NCBI RefSeq assembly: GCF_016862215.1
Contig: NZ_BOMN01000091.1
Location: 1-40,840, forward strand
Direction of reading: 5' to 3'
From: Winogradskya humida
GTDB taxonomy: Bacteria; Actinomycetota; Actinomycetes; Mycobacteriales; Micromonosporaceae
Length of the DNA: 40,840 nucleotides
Each line of letters starts with the position of its first letter. Within the stretch, counting starts at the first letter, position 1. A program made the translations under genes and the position numbers. The notes under the pieces are model-generated. The model ran no database searches. It had not been told where the DNA came from and was given only the letters and a program-made list of their open reading frames with translations. Of this stretch, positions 16,977 through 25,330 are shown piece by piece.

Positions 16977-17743
16977 CGGCCGGGCGAGCGCTGCGGTACC
17001 GGCTCCCGGCGGGCAGTGAACGTCAGGTTATGGGTGACTATGTGTCCGCGCAGCTGCCCGGTCTCCGCGGCGAGCGACAGCTTCAGCATCCCGCTGATCG
17101 GTTTCCAGAGCGCGGCGCGGACGGCGCTCGTCAAACCGTGGGCCGGTGGCGGGCAGGCGAACACCCGGACCGTGGCGAAACCGGCCGCCGCGGCGAGCTG
17201 CCGAACGCTGCGCTGCGTGAACCAGGTCCGGTGGGTGATGTCACCGAACATAAGGTGCCCGCCGGTGGGGCTCACCGCGTTCGGGACCCTCGCGATGAAC
17301 ACGCCGCCCGGCCGCAGCGCCCGGCTGACCTCGTCGAAGGTGCGCAGGATCTCGTCGGCGCCGAGATGTTCCAGCACATCGGTGGCGATCACCGCGTCCC
17401 AGGCGGAGTCGGCAGTACCGAGACGGGCGTGGAAGTCGCCCAGTCGTACCTGGCTCAGGCCGGCGGCGTGGGCGAGCGCCACCTGTTCGGCGCTCACGTC
17501 CACGCCCTCGGCGGCGAAGCCATCCGCCGACAACAGCCGTACCAGTTCGCCCTGTCCGGAACCGATGTCGAGCACCGTGGCGCCCGCGGCTCCGGCCGGT
17601 AGGCAAGGCCGGATGTCACGCCGGTAGATGAACCTGGTGCTGCTGCCGTCGGCAGGTCCGGTGTGGGTGGACACGTACGCCTGATACATCCGCTCGTCGA
17701 GAGCACTCATCCGGTTACCTGCTCCCTGTGAGGTCGATGTCAT
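16973..17743 (-). CDS. class I SAM-dependent methyltransferase
   Basis: A 256-residue methyltransferase with motif I TVLDIGSGQGELVRLL (about residue 57), post-I AEGVDVSAEQ and motif IV DAVIATDVLEHL. It then has RALRPGGVFIARVPN, as in Methyltransf_11/23-type proteins. ATG 17743 overlaps the upstream glycosyltransferase stop (ATGA). A second ATG at 17710 (MSALDERMYQ) is also reasonable, with a GGGAG site upstream. It probably O-methylates a sugar of the glycan. It is the second methyltransferase of this operon and is not a close copy of the one at 12577. Confidence 0.88.
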   Translation of the reverse strand: MTSTSQGAGNRMSALDERMYQAYVSTHTGPADGSSTRFIYRRDIRPCLPAGAAGATVLDIGSGQGELVRLLSADGFAAEGVDVSAEQVALAHAAGLSQVRLGDFHARLGTADSAWDAVIATDVLEHLGADEILRTFDEVSRALRPGGVFIARVPNAVSPTGGHLMFGDITHRTWFTQRSVRQLAAAAGFATVRVFACPPPAHGLTSAVRAALWKPISGMLKLSLAAETGQLRGHIVTHNLTFTARREPVPQRSPGR

Positions 17744-18960
17744 GCCGGCCCTGACATGACCGCACTCCGCCGGTGCAGCACCGCGTCGTAGACATCTAGG
17801 AAACGTCGCAAGCCGGCATCTGCCGAGAATTCCGCCACGCAGCGTGCCCGGCCTCGGAGACCGGCCCGGCTGCCGCCGCTGTCCAGAGCGATCTCCACCT
17901 TGTCCGCGACCGCCTTCACGACATCGGGGGTCGCAGGCTCCACGAGCCAGCCGGTCTCGCCGTCGATGACGGTCTCCCGCGTCCCGTGGGTGGCGGTGGC
18001 CACCACCGGAAGGCCGCACGCCATGGCCTCGAGGACGGCGATCCCCAGGCCCTCCTCGGCGGAGGTCTGCAGGAAGATCGAGGCCTGCTGGTAAAGCCGG
18101 ACCAGATCCACCCGGGTGACGTCGGCGCAGACCCGGATCCGGCCGGTCAGTCCGAGCCGGTGGATGAGGTGACCCAGCGCCGGAGGGATCGAGCCGTAAC
18201 CTGCCAGGATCAACGGTGGCGAGGCTCCCCTCCGCTCCACAAGGTGGCCGTACGCCCGCACCATCAGCTCCAGGTTCTTACGCGAATCGTTCAGGCGGCA
18301 GACCGTGAGCAGGGGCCCGTCATGACACCACCCGGAAGCGGCCGGCACGAACGTGCCGGTATCGATGCCCGGTGCCACTTTCCAGGCCCGCGGGTGACCA
18401 CCGGCGTGGACCCGGTCGAGCATCGCGTCGTTCTCGACCAGGACCACGTCGGCCCCGCCTAACGCGGCGGATTCGATCCGGCTGGTGAGGGCGGTCATCA
18501 GCTCGCGCCATCTCCGCAGCGCGAAGCCCGACTCCGATCCGGTCACCGCGCGCTCCCACGCCGCGGTCGTCGCGACCTGGACAACCACCGGCCGACCGCA
18601 GCCGAGTACGGGGGCAGCCCAGGCCGGCGACCCGGCAACGACCTGAATCAGGTCGTACCCCCGTAGGGTCTCGGTCAGCTCTCGTCGCCGGTGGTATCGC
18701 ATGACCTCGACTTCGACGGCGTTCGCGCCCCAATTCTGGTGCGGCACCGGGTGCCGGCCTTCACCTCGCAGGCTCGGGCGCCGCCAGGAGGACGGGCTGG
18801 TGAGGCGGCGGCTGGCGGGGTCCGTCCGGGAGGTGGCGAGGTCGTGGATGTCGACGCTGTATCCGCCGTGGGCAGTGAGGCTCTCCTGGAGCCATTGGGC
18901 GATGGTGGGCACGCCGCCGCCCAGTGCGAAGCCGTGGGTGACGAGCGCGATCCTGGTCAT
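17740..18960 (-). CDS. GT4-family glycosyltransferase
   Basis: A 406-residue GT-B retaining glycosyltransferase. The N-terminus THGFALGGGVPTIAQWL is the acceptor-side glycine loop. The donor half has TVCRLNDSRKNLELMVRA (about residue 225) and the EX7E motif in EEGLGIAVLEAMACG (about 320). It overlaps AsnB and the methyltransferase gene by 4 bases each, so it is in a coupled operon. The segment at residues 45-80 is Ser/Arg-rich and unlike typical family sequence, and may be a flexible insert. The sugar transferred is unknown. Confidence 0.9.
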   Translation of the reverse strand: MTRIALVTHGFALGGGVPTIAQWLQESLTAHGGYSVDIHDLATSRTDPASRRLTSPSSWRRPSLRGEGRHPVPHQNWGANAVEVEVMRYHRRRELTETLRGYDLIQVVAGSPAWAAPVLGCGRPVVVQVATTAAWERAVTGSESGFALRRWRELMTALTSRIESAALGGADVVLVENDAMLDRVHAGGHPRAWKVAPGIDTGTFVPAASGWCHDGPLLTVCRLNDSRKNLELMVRAYGHLVERRGASPPLILAGYGSIPPALGHLIHRLGLTGRIRVCADVTRVDLVRLYQQASIFLQTSAEEGLGIAVLEAMACGLPVVATATHGTRETVIDGETGWLVEPATPDVVKAVADKVEIALDSGGSRAGLRGRARCVAEFSADAGLRRFLDVYDAVLHRRSAVMSGPA

Positions 18961-20771
18961 CGGTCACCTGCCCCGGGATCGTCGTGCAGGACCGGGGCCG
19001 GGTCCAGGGAGGTCAGCCAGGAGTTCAGCGCGGTGAGGGACCAGGCCCGGGACCAGGCCGTGCGGCCGGACCGCCAGGCAGCCATGATCTCGTCGATGCC
19101 CCGGGGGTCCAGGATGGCGCGGAGCGGTGCCTCCGGTGACGCCACGGCCTGTACCGCCGGGGACAGGGGGCCGGTTCGCATCCACCCGTCCATCGGCAGA
19201 TGGAAGCTCTTCTTACGGCCCCGGGCGATCGGGTCCAGCTCGGCGCTGCCGAGTGCCCGGGCGAAGCCTCGTTTACCCACTCCCCGGCGCCGGTCGACGG
19301 ACAGTGCCACCCGGGCGAACTCGACATCGACGAACGGCACCCGCATCTCCACCGACCATGCCATTGAGAACGCGTCGGTGTCCGGGAGCAGGGTGCCGCC
19401 GAGATACCGGTCGATCTCGCTCTGGGCGAGGGCTCCGGCTGAGCCGTCCCGGTCCGCCGCGCCCGGTCGGGGCTCCGGCGCCGCCCAGGGCGCCAGGGCC
19501 CGGATCTGCTCGTCCATCAGCACCCGCCGGGTGAGCCGGCCCAGCCCGTCCGAGCTGCGGGGGCCGGCCGGGCCGAGCAGGTTCGCCAGTTTGGCGTTCC
19601 CTCCGCGGTAGAGCCCGGCGGCGAGGTGGGTGGCGTGCACCGCGTCGCCGGCCCTCAGCAGGGGGAGATAGCGAAGAAGTTTGAATGACGGATATCCGGC
19701 CAGCATCTCGTCGCCGCCCGTGCCGCTGAGCGCCGCGCGTCTGCCCAGTGCCGCGACCGCCCGGCTGACGAGGAACACGTTCAGGCCGTCGACGGACGGC
19801 CTTTGCATGGCGGCGAAATAGCGGGCGACAAGCTCGGCGTCGGGTGTGGCCGACGCGACTTCGTGGTCGTGGCCGAATCGCCGGGCCAGCCGTGCCGCAC
19901 CGGGCGACTCGGAGGTGCCGCTGCCCATGTCGACGGTCACACACGTGACGTCGGTGCCGAGTTCCGCGCAGGCCCAGGCCAGCGCGCCCGAGTCGAGACC
20001 CGAGGAGAGCAGCAGGGCCATCGGTACGTCGCTGAGCAGATGCAAGGACACCGACTCCAGGAACGCGGCCCGCAGCTGTCCGTGGCCGGCACCGGCCGGA
20101 TGGACGAGCGGGTCGGCCCGCACCACGCCGGCGGTGCGGCTGAGGTTCGCGTCCCACTGGATCCAGCCGTTGGCCGGGACGCTCTGGATCTCGGTGAACG
20201 GCGACTGGTCACGGCCCATGGCACCGAACATGAGGTAGTGACGTAGGGCCGCACGGCTCAGCCGGGGACGCGGCACGAGGTCCGCCAGCGGCCGGACCTC
20301 CGACGCGAGCACGAGTCCCTCGGGCATCCGCAGCCAGTACAGCGGTTTGACGCCGAAGGTGTCCCGGGCCAGGGTGACCGTCCGCCGCACCGTGTCGTAG
20401 ATCGCCATCGCGAACATTCCGCGGAGCTCGGCGAACATCGCGGTGCCGAGCCGCTGCCAGAGTTCGGGCAGGATCGCGCCGTCGCACCGGCCCGGGGACG
20501 TGAGGCCGTGGGTGCGGCGTAGCTCGTCATGGTTGTAGATCTCGCCGTTGAAGACGACCGACACCGACCCGTCAGCCGTGGTGAACGGCTGGTGGCCGCC
20601 GTCGGTCAGATCCATCACGGCGAGCCGGGTCTGTCCCAGCACCGCGTTGGCGCCGGACCACAATCCGGTGTCGTCCGGGCCGCGATGGTGCTGCCGCACG
20701 TTGAGGCGCCGCACCGTGGTCAGGCTTTCGCCGCCCGGGTGCGGGGTGATCACGCCGGCGATGCCGCACAT
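18957..20771 (-). CDS. asnB: asparagine synthase (glutamine-hydrolysing)-type amidotransferase
   Basis: The 604 residues match AsnB length. The N-terminal Ntn glutaminase has the catalytic Cys in MCGIAGV, the Gln-binding HHRGPDDTG and FNGEIYNH. The synthetase domain has the pyrophosphate loop LLLSSGLDSG (about residue 254) and SGTGGDEMLAGYP. It transfers ammonia from Gln to an adenylated carboxylate. Inside a glycan operon such proteins often amidate a uronic acid or an amino-acid substituent rather than make asparagine (WbpS of Pseudomonas aeruginosa is the usual comparison). The 22-base overlap with the upstream GT4 gene and 4-base overlap downstream tie it to glycan synthesis. The gene symbol describes the family, not a proven substrate. 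Confidence 0.88.
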   Translation of the reverse strand: MCGIAGVITPHPGGESLTTVRRLNVRQHHRGPDDTGLWSGANAVLGQTRLAVMDLTDGGHQPFTTADGSVSVVFNGEIYNHDELRRTHGLTSPGRCDGAILPELWQRLGTAMFAELRGMFAMAIYDTVRRTVTLARDTFGVKPLYWLRMPEGLVLASEVRPLADLVPRPRLSRAALRHYLMFGAMGRDQSPFTEIQSVPANGWIQWDANLSRTAGVVRADPLVHPAGAGHGQLRAAFLESVSLHLLSDVPMALLLSSGLDSGALAWACAELGTDVTCVTVDMGSGTSESPGAARLARRFGHDHEVASATPDAELVARYFAAMQRPSVDGLNVFLVSRAVAALGRRAALSGTGGDEMLAGYPSFKLLRYLPLLRAGDAVHATHLAAGLYRGGNAKLANLLGPAGPRSSDGLGRLTRRVLMDEQIRALAPWAAPEPRPGAADRDGSAGALAQSEIDRYLGGTLLPDTDAFSMAWSVEMRVPFVDVEFARVALSVDRRRGVGKRGFARALGSAELDPIARGRKKSFHLPMDGWMRTGPLSPAVQAVASPEAPLRAILDPRGIDEIMAAWRSGRTAWSRAWSLTALNSWLTSLDPAPVLHDDPGAGDR

Positions 20772-21922
20772 GACGCCGTCCTCTCCCGGATCAGGTCCAG
20801 AACGTTGCGATCGTTGTTTCCGGCGTGCCAGGCGCGGTACGCGGCACCGGCGGTCTCCCGGGCCTGTAACCGCTGGTCACTGGTCATGGTGGCAACCCGG
20901 TGGAGTTCGGCGCTGAGTTCCGCGACGGTCCCCTCGCGCAGGACAACGCCACCACCGGCACGCAGCACCGCGCTCCACGACGTGGCGTCCGAGCAGATCA
21001 CCGGGCAGGACGCCGACAGGCTTTCCGCTATCACGTGCCCGAAATTCTCACCGCGGGTCGGGAAGACGAAGGCGTCGTAGCCCGCGAACGTGCTGCGAAC
21101 CTCGTCCGGGGCCAGGAGGCCGCAATAGCGGACCACAACGTTGTCGCCGAGACGGTCAATCATCTGGCGGCAGCGGTTCCAGTAGGGACCGTCCTCCACG
21201 GGCCCGTAGATGTCGAACCTCACCGGCGCGGACAGGGCACCCAGCGCCTCGAGCGTCAGGTCCAGGTTCTTCATCGGAGATATCCGGCCGATGTACGCCA
21301 GCCGTGCAGTGCGGCCACCGGGCCTGGCCGTCATCGGCTCCCCCGGGAGCGCGACCTGGTTCAGGCTGATCTCGACGTCGGCCCAGGGGTAGACCGCACG
21401 GATATCGTCCGCTTCCCGGCTGGTGGAGGCATGCCAGAGCACCCCTGCCCGTTTCACAAGCCGGCCCCAGAGAAGCAGGAAGAGCTGCTTCTTGGCGGCC
21501 TTCAGAGCCAGGGCTCCCCGGGCGAACTCACCACGTGGTGCGATCAGAAGCCGCCGCGGGCGTACCAGGCGGAGGTGGGCGGCCAGGATCGGCGCCAGGG
21601 TGAATCGCGGCGAGAAGAAGCTGTTGACGTACATGAGGTCGAAGGTGACGGTCCGCAGGTCCTGCCAGAGCCTCAGCCATTGCAGGGGAGCCCGGGTGTT
21701 CAGGTAGTAGACGCTGGTCCGGCCGCGGGTGATCCATCGTCCGGACAGTCCGGGGTAGGGTTCGGAGGTGCCGAGGTCGCGGTCACTGGTGATCAGGACC
21801 GCGTCGATGTCGCCGGGCAGCGTGTCGAGGATCTGGGCCAGCGAGCGGACCGGGCCGCCGCCGCGGAAGCCGGGTTCGAAGACGCCGCAGGTCATCAGGA
21901 CCCGGTAGCGGTCGTCGGTCAT
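20750..21922 (-). CDS. GT4-family glycosyltransferase
   Basis: A 390-residue GT-B glycosyltransferase. The N-terminal half has FEPGFRGGGPVRSLAQI and RRLLIAPRGEFARGAL, typical of capsule and exopolysaccharide GT4 enzymes. The donor half has LAYIGRISPMKNLDLTLEAL (about residue 205) and EX7E in FPTRGENFGHVIAESLSAS (about 295). It follows FnlC with a 4-base overlap and overlaps AsnB by 22 bases. It would add a sugar to the growing repeat unit on the cytoplasmic face; specificity is not readable. Confidence 0.91.
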   Translation of the reverse strand: MTDDRYRVLMTCGVFEPGFRGGGPVRSLAQILDTLPGDIDAVLITSDRDLGTSEPYPGLSGRWITRGRTSVYYLNTRAPLQWLRLWQDLRTVTFDLMYVNSFFSPRFTLAPILAAHLRLVRPRRLLIAPRGEFARGALALKAAKKQLFLLLWGRLVKRAGVLWHASTSREADDIRAVYPWADVEISLNQVALPGEPMTARPGGRTARLAYIGRISPMKNLDLTLEALGALSAPVRFDIYGPVEDGPYWNRCRQMIDRLGDNVVVRYCGLLAPDEVRSTFAGYDAFVFPTRGENFGHVIAESLSASCPVICSDATSWSAVLRAGGGVVLREGTVAELSAELHRVATMTSDQRLQARETAGAAYRAWHAGNNDRNVLDLIRERTASCAASPA

Positions 21923-23031
21923 CGGCGGATCCCGGCCCAGTCGTGGTGGCGGCGGACGGTGGAGAGGATGAAGCGGACGACTCGGTCCGAGGTGTCCGGG
22001 ATCTCGTAGTCGGCTGGGCAGGCGGCGCGTCGGGAGGTTGCCACGTCGATGGCTTCGAGGAGGCCGGCGGGGTCCAGGCCGGTCATGATGGTGACGCCCG
22101 TGTCGAGGGCTTCGGGGCGTTCGATGGATTCGCGCAGGGAGACGGCGGGGAAGCCCAGGATCGCGGATTCCTCGCTGATCGTGCCGCTGTCCGACAGTGT
22201 GCAGCGGGCTTGTAGTTGCAGGTGGACGTAGTCGAAGAAGCCGAAGGGCGGGTGGAACGTCAGGCCGTTGAGCAGTTCCGGGTCCGTCGTGGCACGTTTA
22301 AGGCGGTCACGGGTACGCGGGTGCGTCGACACCAGTACCGGAAGGCCCCACTTCTCGCGTACGGCGTGCAGGCAGCCGAGTAGCCGGGCGAGGCGGGCGG
22401 GGTCGTCGACGTTCTCCTCGCGGTGGGCGCTGACGACGAAGTAGCCGCCCGGTTCGAGGCTGAGGCGGTCGAGGACCGGGCTCGCGTCGATGCGGGGGCG
22501 GTAGTGGTCGAGGACCTCGCGCATCGGGGAGCCGGTGTGCAGGATGCGGCGGGGGTGGAGGCCTTCGGCGAGCAGGTTGCGGCGGGCGTGTTCGGTGTAG
22601 ACCAGGTTGAAGTCGCTGACGTGGTCGACGAGGCGGCGGTTGGTCTCCTCGGGGACGTTCTGGTCGAAGCAGCGGTTGCCCGCTTCCATGTGGTAGACCG
22701 GCACCTTCATGCGGCGGGCCATCAGCGCGGCGATGCAGCTGTTCGTGTCGCCGAGCACGAGCAGGGCGTCGGGGCGCACCTCCTCGAGGGCCTTCTCCAC
22801 ACCGGTGAGGACGCCGGCGAGGACCGTGCCGAGGGAGGTCGTGTCGACGGCGAGGTTGCGGGACGGCTTGGGGAGTTCGAGCTCGTCGAAGAAGACGTCG
22901 CTGAGAGCCGGGTCCCAGTTCTGGCCCGTATGGACGAGGGTGTGCTCGACGGTGCGGTCCAGGGTGACCAGCACGCGGGAGAGCCGGATGAGTTCGGGGC
23001 GGGTGCCCACCACGGTCATCACGCGGGTCAT
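21919..23031 (-). CDS. fnlC: UDP-N-acetylglucosamine 2-epimerase family, FnlC/CapG/WbjD type
   Basis: A 370-residue non-hydrolysing 2-epimerase. Visible are VVGTRPELIRLSRVL (residue 7 on), HTGQNWDPALSDVFFDEL, LVLGDTNSC, HMEAGNRCFDQNVPEETN, SAHREEN and SDSGTISEES with later ERPEALDTG. The HTGQN and NRCFDQNVPEE wording matches FnlC/CapG more than WecB. In that pathway it epimerises C2 of the UDP-sugar made by FnlA and FnlB to give UDP-N-acetyl-L-fucosamine. Its ATG overlaps the WbuB-like gene by 4 bases. If the FnlA/FnlB calls were wrong it would default to UDP-ManNAc synthesis. Confidence 0.9.
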   Translation of the reverse strand: MTRVMTVVGTRPELIRLSRVLVTLDRTVEHTLVHTGQNWDPALSDVFFDELELPKPSRNLAVDTTSLGTVLAGVLTGVEKALEEVRPDALLVLGDTNSCIAALMARRMKVPVYHMEAGNRCFDQNVPEETNRRLVDHVSDFNLVYTEHARRNLLAEGLHPRRILHTGSPMREVLDHYRPRIDASPVLDRLSLEPGGYFVVSAHREENVDDPARLARLLGCLHAVREKWGLPVLVSTHPRTRDRLKRATTDPELLNGLTFHPPFGFFDYVHLQLQARCTLSDSGTISEESAILGFPAVSLRESIERPEALDTGVTIMTGLDPAGLLEAIDVATSRRAACPADYEIPDTSDRVVRFILSTVRRHHDWAGIRR

Positions 23032-24251
23032 CGGGCTACCCCCACCAGCATGTCCTCGAGCTGGTCGAGGCCGGCCCGGCGGGACATCCGGGCGCGGTAG
23101 GTGTCCAGGGCGTTGCGGCCCATCTCGGCGCGGGCCGACGGTGACAGGGCCGCTGCCTGCCGGAACCGGGCTGCCAGTGCCTGCCAGTTCTCCGGCGGGC
23201 AGGCGAGGCCGGCGCCGCTGCCCTCGACGAGTGCGGCGGAGTCGCCGGGGACGGAGACCAGGACCGGGGAGCCGCAGGACAGCGCGGCGGGCAGTTTCGA
23301 GGGGATCGTGCCGCGGAAGATCGGCAGGTCCTTCAGCGTGACGAGCTGGTAGTCGGCCGCGGCGTAGAGGGCCGCCATCTCGTCGACCGGCAGGCGGCCC
23401 AGGAAGCGGACGTTGTCGGCGCCGAGGCTGGCGGTCAGGGTGCGGGCGTCGCTCTCGCCGATCCCGGAGCCGGCCAGGACCAGGTCGACGTCGTCGCGGG
23501 CCGCGGACGCCGCGCGGATCGAGTCGCCGATGTTCTGGAACGGGCCCATCGCGCCGGCGTACATGATCGTGCAGCGGTCGCGGTGACCGAGCCGGGCGCG
23601 GGCCGCGGGGTCGACGCCGACCGGGCGGAAGAGGGATTCGTCGGCCCAGTTGAGCACGACCCGTACGCGCGAAGCCGCAGCACCGCGCGCGACGACCAGG
23701 TCCCGCATCGACGGCGCGATGACGGCGATGGCCGACGCCATCCGATAGGTCTGCCGCATGGCCGCGTGCAGCACCGAGCCGGCAAGCCGTCCGGCAGCGC
23801 CCCCGGGGAGCATGCCCGAGGACGTCACCGACTCCGGCCAGATGTCCTGGACGTGGATGACGACCGGGATCCCCCGCACCAGGCGCAGCAGGGCCGGGGC
23901 CGCGAACGCCGTCGCCGGGGTCAGGTAGACGTAGACGACGTCGGCCGCGCCCAGGTAGCTCAGCGCGGCGGCGGCGCTGCTGGCCGCGAAGGACAGGTAG
24001 TTGGCCGCGCGGCGGGTGCCGGAGCGGTCGTGGCTCGGGTAGAGCGGCACCCGGCGTACGGTCACGCCTTCGATCGTCGCCGTGTCGTGGCGGCGCTGCC
24101 GGTATCCGGGGTAGAGCTTGCCCGCCGGGTATGTGGGGTAGCCGGTCAGCACCCGGACCCGGTGCCCGCGCGCGACCAGTCCCGTGGCGAGGTCGGCGGG
24201 GATGTACGCGGGTTCCGGCGGGTACCACTGGCTGACTATGCCGATCTTCAC
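23028..24251 (-). CDS. wbuB: WbuB-like GT4 glycosyltransferase (probable L-FucNAc transferase)
   Basis: A 407-residue GT4 enzyme starting with GTG (GTGA overlap with FnlB). WbuB-like features are IGIVSQWYPPEPAYIPADLA, VLTGYPTYPAGKLYPGY, VVIHVQDIWPESVTSSGML and YAGAMGPFQNIGDSI. The donor-site segment IFRGTIPSKLPAALSCGSPV replaces the usual EX7E wording, as in WbuB. In E. coli O26-type clusters fnlA-fnlB-fnlC is followed by wbuB, whose product is proposed to transfer L-FucNAc. Here it sits between FnlB and FnlC, which supports the same role. The specific sugar is inferred from this linkage. Confidence 0.85.
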   Translation of the reverse strand: MKIGIVSQWYPPEPAYIPADLATGLVARGHRVRVLTGYPTYPAGKLYPGYRQRRHDTATIEGVTVRRVPLYPSHDRSGTRRAANYLSFAASSAAAALSYLGAADVVYVYLTPATAFAAPALLRLVRGIPVVIHVQDIWPESVTSSGMLPGGAAGRLAGSVLHAAMRQTYRMASAIAVIAPSMRDLVVARGAAASRVRVVLNWADESLFRPVGVDPAARARLGHRDRCTIMYAGAMGPFQNIGDSIRAASAARDDVDLVLAGSGIGESDARTLTASLGADNVRFLGRLPVDEMAALYAAADYQLVTLKDLPIFRGTIPSKLPAALSCGSPVLVSVPGDSAALVEGSGAGLACPPENWQALAARFRQAAALSPSARAEMGRNALDTYRARMSRRAGLDQLEDMLVGVAR

Positions 24252-25330
24252 GCCACCACCCGTTCCGGGAACGTGTCGGGCTGTCCCGGGTCGAAGACCT
24301 CGTTGGACCAGAAGAGGGTCAGCAGATCGGAGTCGCCGATGTTGGTGATGCTGTGCGCCCACATCGCGGGCATGTCAACGAAGGCGGGGCGCTCACCGCG
24401 TACCCGGAAAGTGTGGATGTCGTCGTGCAGCACCCGGCGTACCCGGATGAGTGCCTCGCCGCGCAGAACCAGGAAGCGCTCCACCTTGGCCAGGTGGAAA
24501 TGTTCGCCGCGGGTGATCCCGGGGTTGGTGGTGGAGACGAACGTCTGGCCGCCGCCGCCGTGCACCTTGACCGCCTCGACCAGGTCGCCGCGGGTGTCGC
24601 TGTGGCACGGCAACGGGAACGGCGTGGTGGCCGGGAAGAGGTGCGAGCGGTAGGTGTTGAACAGCCGCACGTCGAAGCGGCTGGTCAGCGACGGGATCTC
24701 CCCCACCGCGTAGCGCGCGGCCATCTCCCGCAGCCGGTCGAGCAGGTCGCCCACGCCGCACCGGGTCGGGCCGGCGGCGGGCAGCCCGGCCAGCAGCGCC
24801 GCGGCGTCGGTGGCGTGCAGCAGGTCCAGCGGCCGGTCCTGGTCGACGCGCGGCGTGTTGCCGTCGGCGAGCTCCCGGCAGAACGTCGCCACGACCGAGT
24901 TGTAGTACGGCCGGCCGTGCTCCCCGAACAGGTTCGGCAGCCGGACGTCCTCGAAGCGGGACCCGGACCATTCGGTGGCCTCGGCGAGCGTGGCGGCTGC
25001 GGCTGCCTTCCCGTCACCGTACGCAGTGCCGTTGCCGGCCTGGATCGAGTTCGCGAACACGACGGTCTTCGGCGGTGTCGCGCACCGCCGCAGTCCCGCC
25101 GCGAGCTGATCGGCGAGTTCGCGGTTGCCGAGGTCCGCCTCGCCCCGGTTGACGCCGGCGACGTGCAGCACCCGGTCGGCACCGCTGAGCAGCCCGGCGA
25201 GCAGGTCGGGGCGGCACAGGTCGGCGCGGGTGACGGCGATCGGGTCGGGCAGGCCGTGCGCGCGGGCCAGGACCCGGACGTGCCAGCCGAGGAAGCCGCT
25301 CGCGCCGGTGAGGATCAGCGGGGACGTCAT
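24248..25330 (-). CDS. fnlB: UDP-sugar reductase with C-terminal cupin, FnlB/CapF/WbjC type
   Basis: The 360-residue protein has the two-domain build of CapF. The N-terminal short-chain reductase has ILTGASGFLGWHV at residue 6 and a YGDGK active-site motif near 105. The C-terminal cupin has HSDTRGDLVEAVK, then the metal site GITRGEHFHLAKVERFLVLR near 285. It acts second in UDP-L-FucNAc synthesis: the cupin epimerises C3 of the 4-keto sugar and the SDR domain reduces it with NADPH. ATG 25330 overlaps the FnlA stop (ATGA). Length and motif order are normal for the family, with no sign of damage. Confidence 0.92.
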   Translation of the reverse strand: MTSPLILTGASGFLGWHVRVLARAHGLPDPIAVTRADLCRPDLLAGLLSGADRVLHVAGVNRGEADLGNRELADQLAAGLRRCATPPKTVVFANSIQAGNGTAYGDGKAAAAATLAEATEWSGSRFEDVRLPNLFGEHGRPYYNSVVATFCRELADGNTPRVDQDRPLDLLHATDAAALLAGLPAAGPTRCGVGDLLDRLREMAARYAVGEIPSLTSRFDVRLFNTYRSHLFPATTPFPLPCHSDTRGDLVEAVKVHGGGGQTFVSTTNPGITRGEHFHLAKVERFLVLRGEALIRVRRVLHDDIHTFRVRGERPAFVDMPAMWAHSITNIGDSDLLTLFWSNEVFDPGQPDTFPERVVA

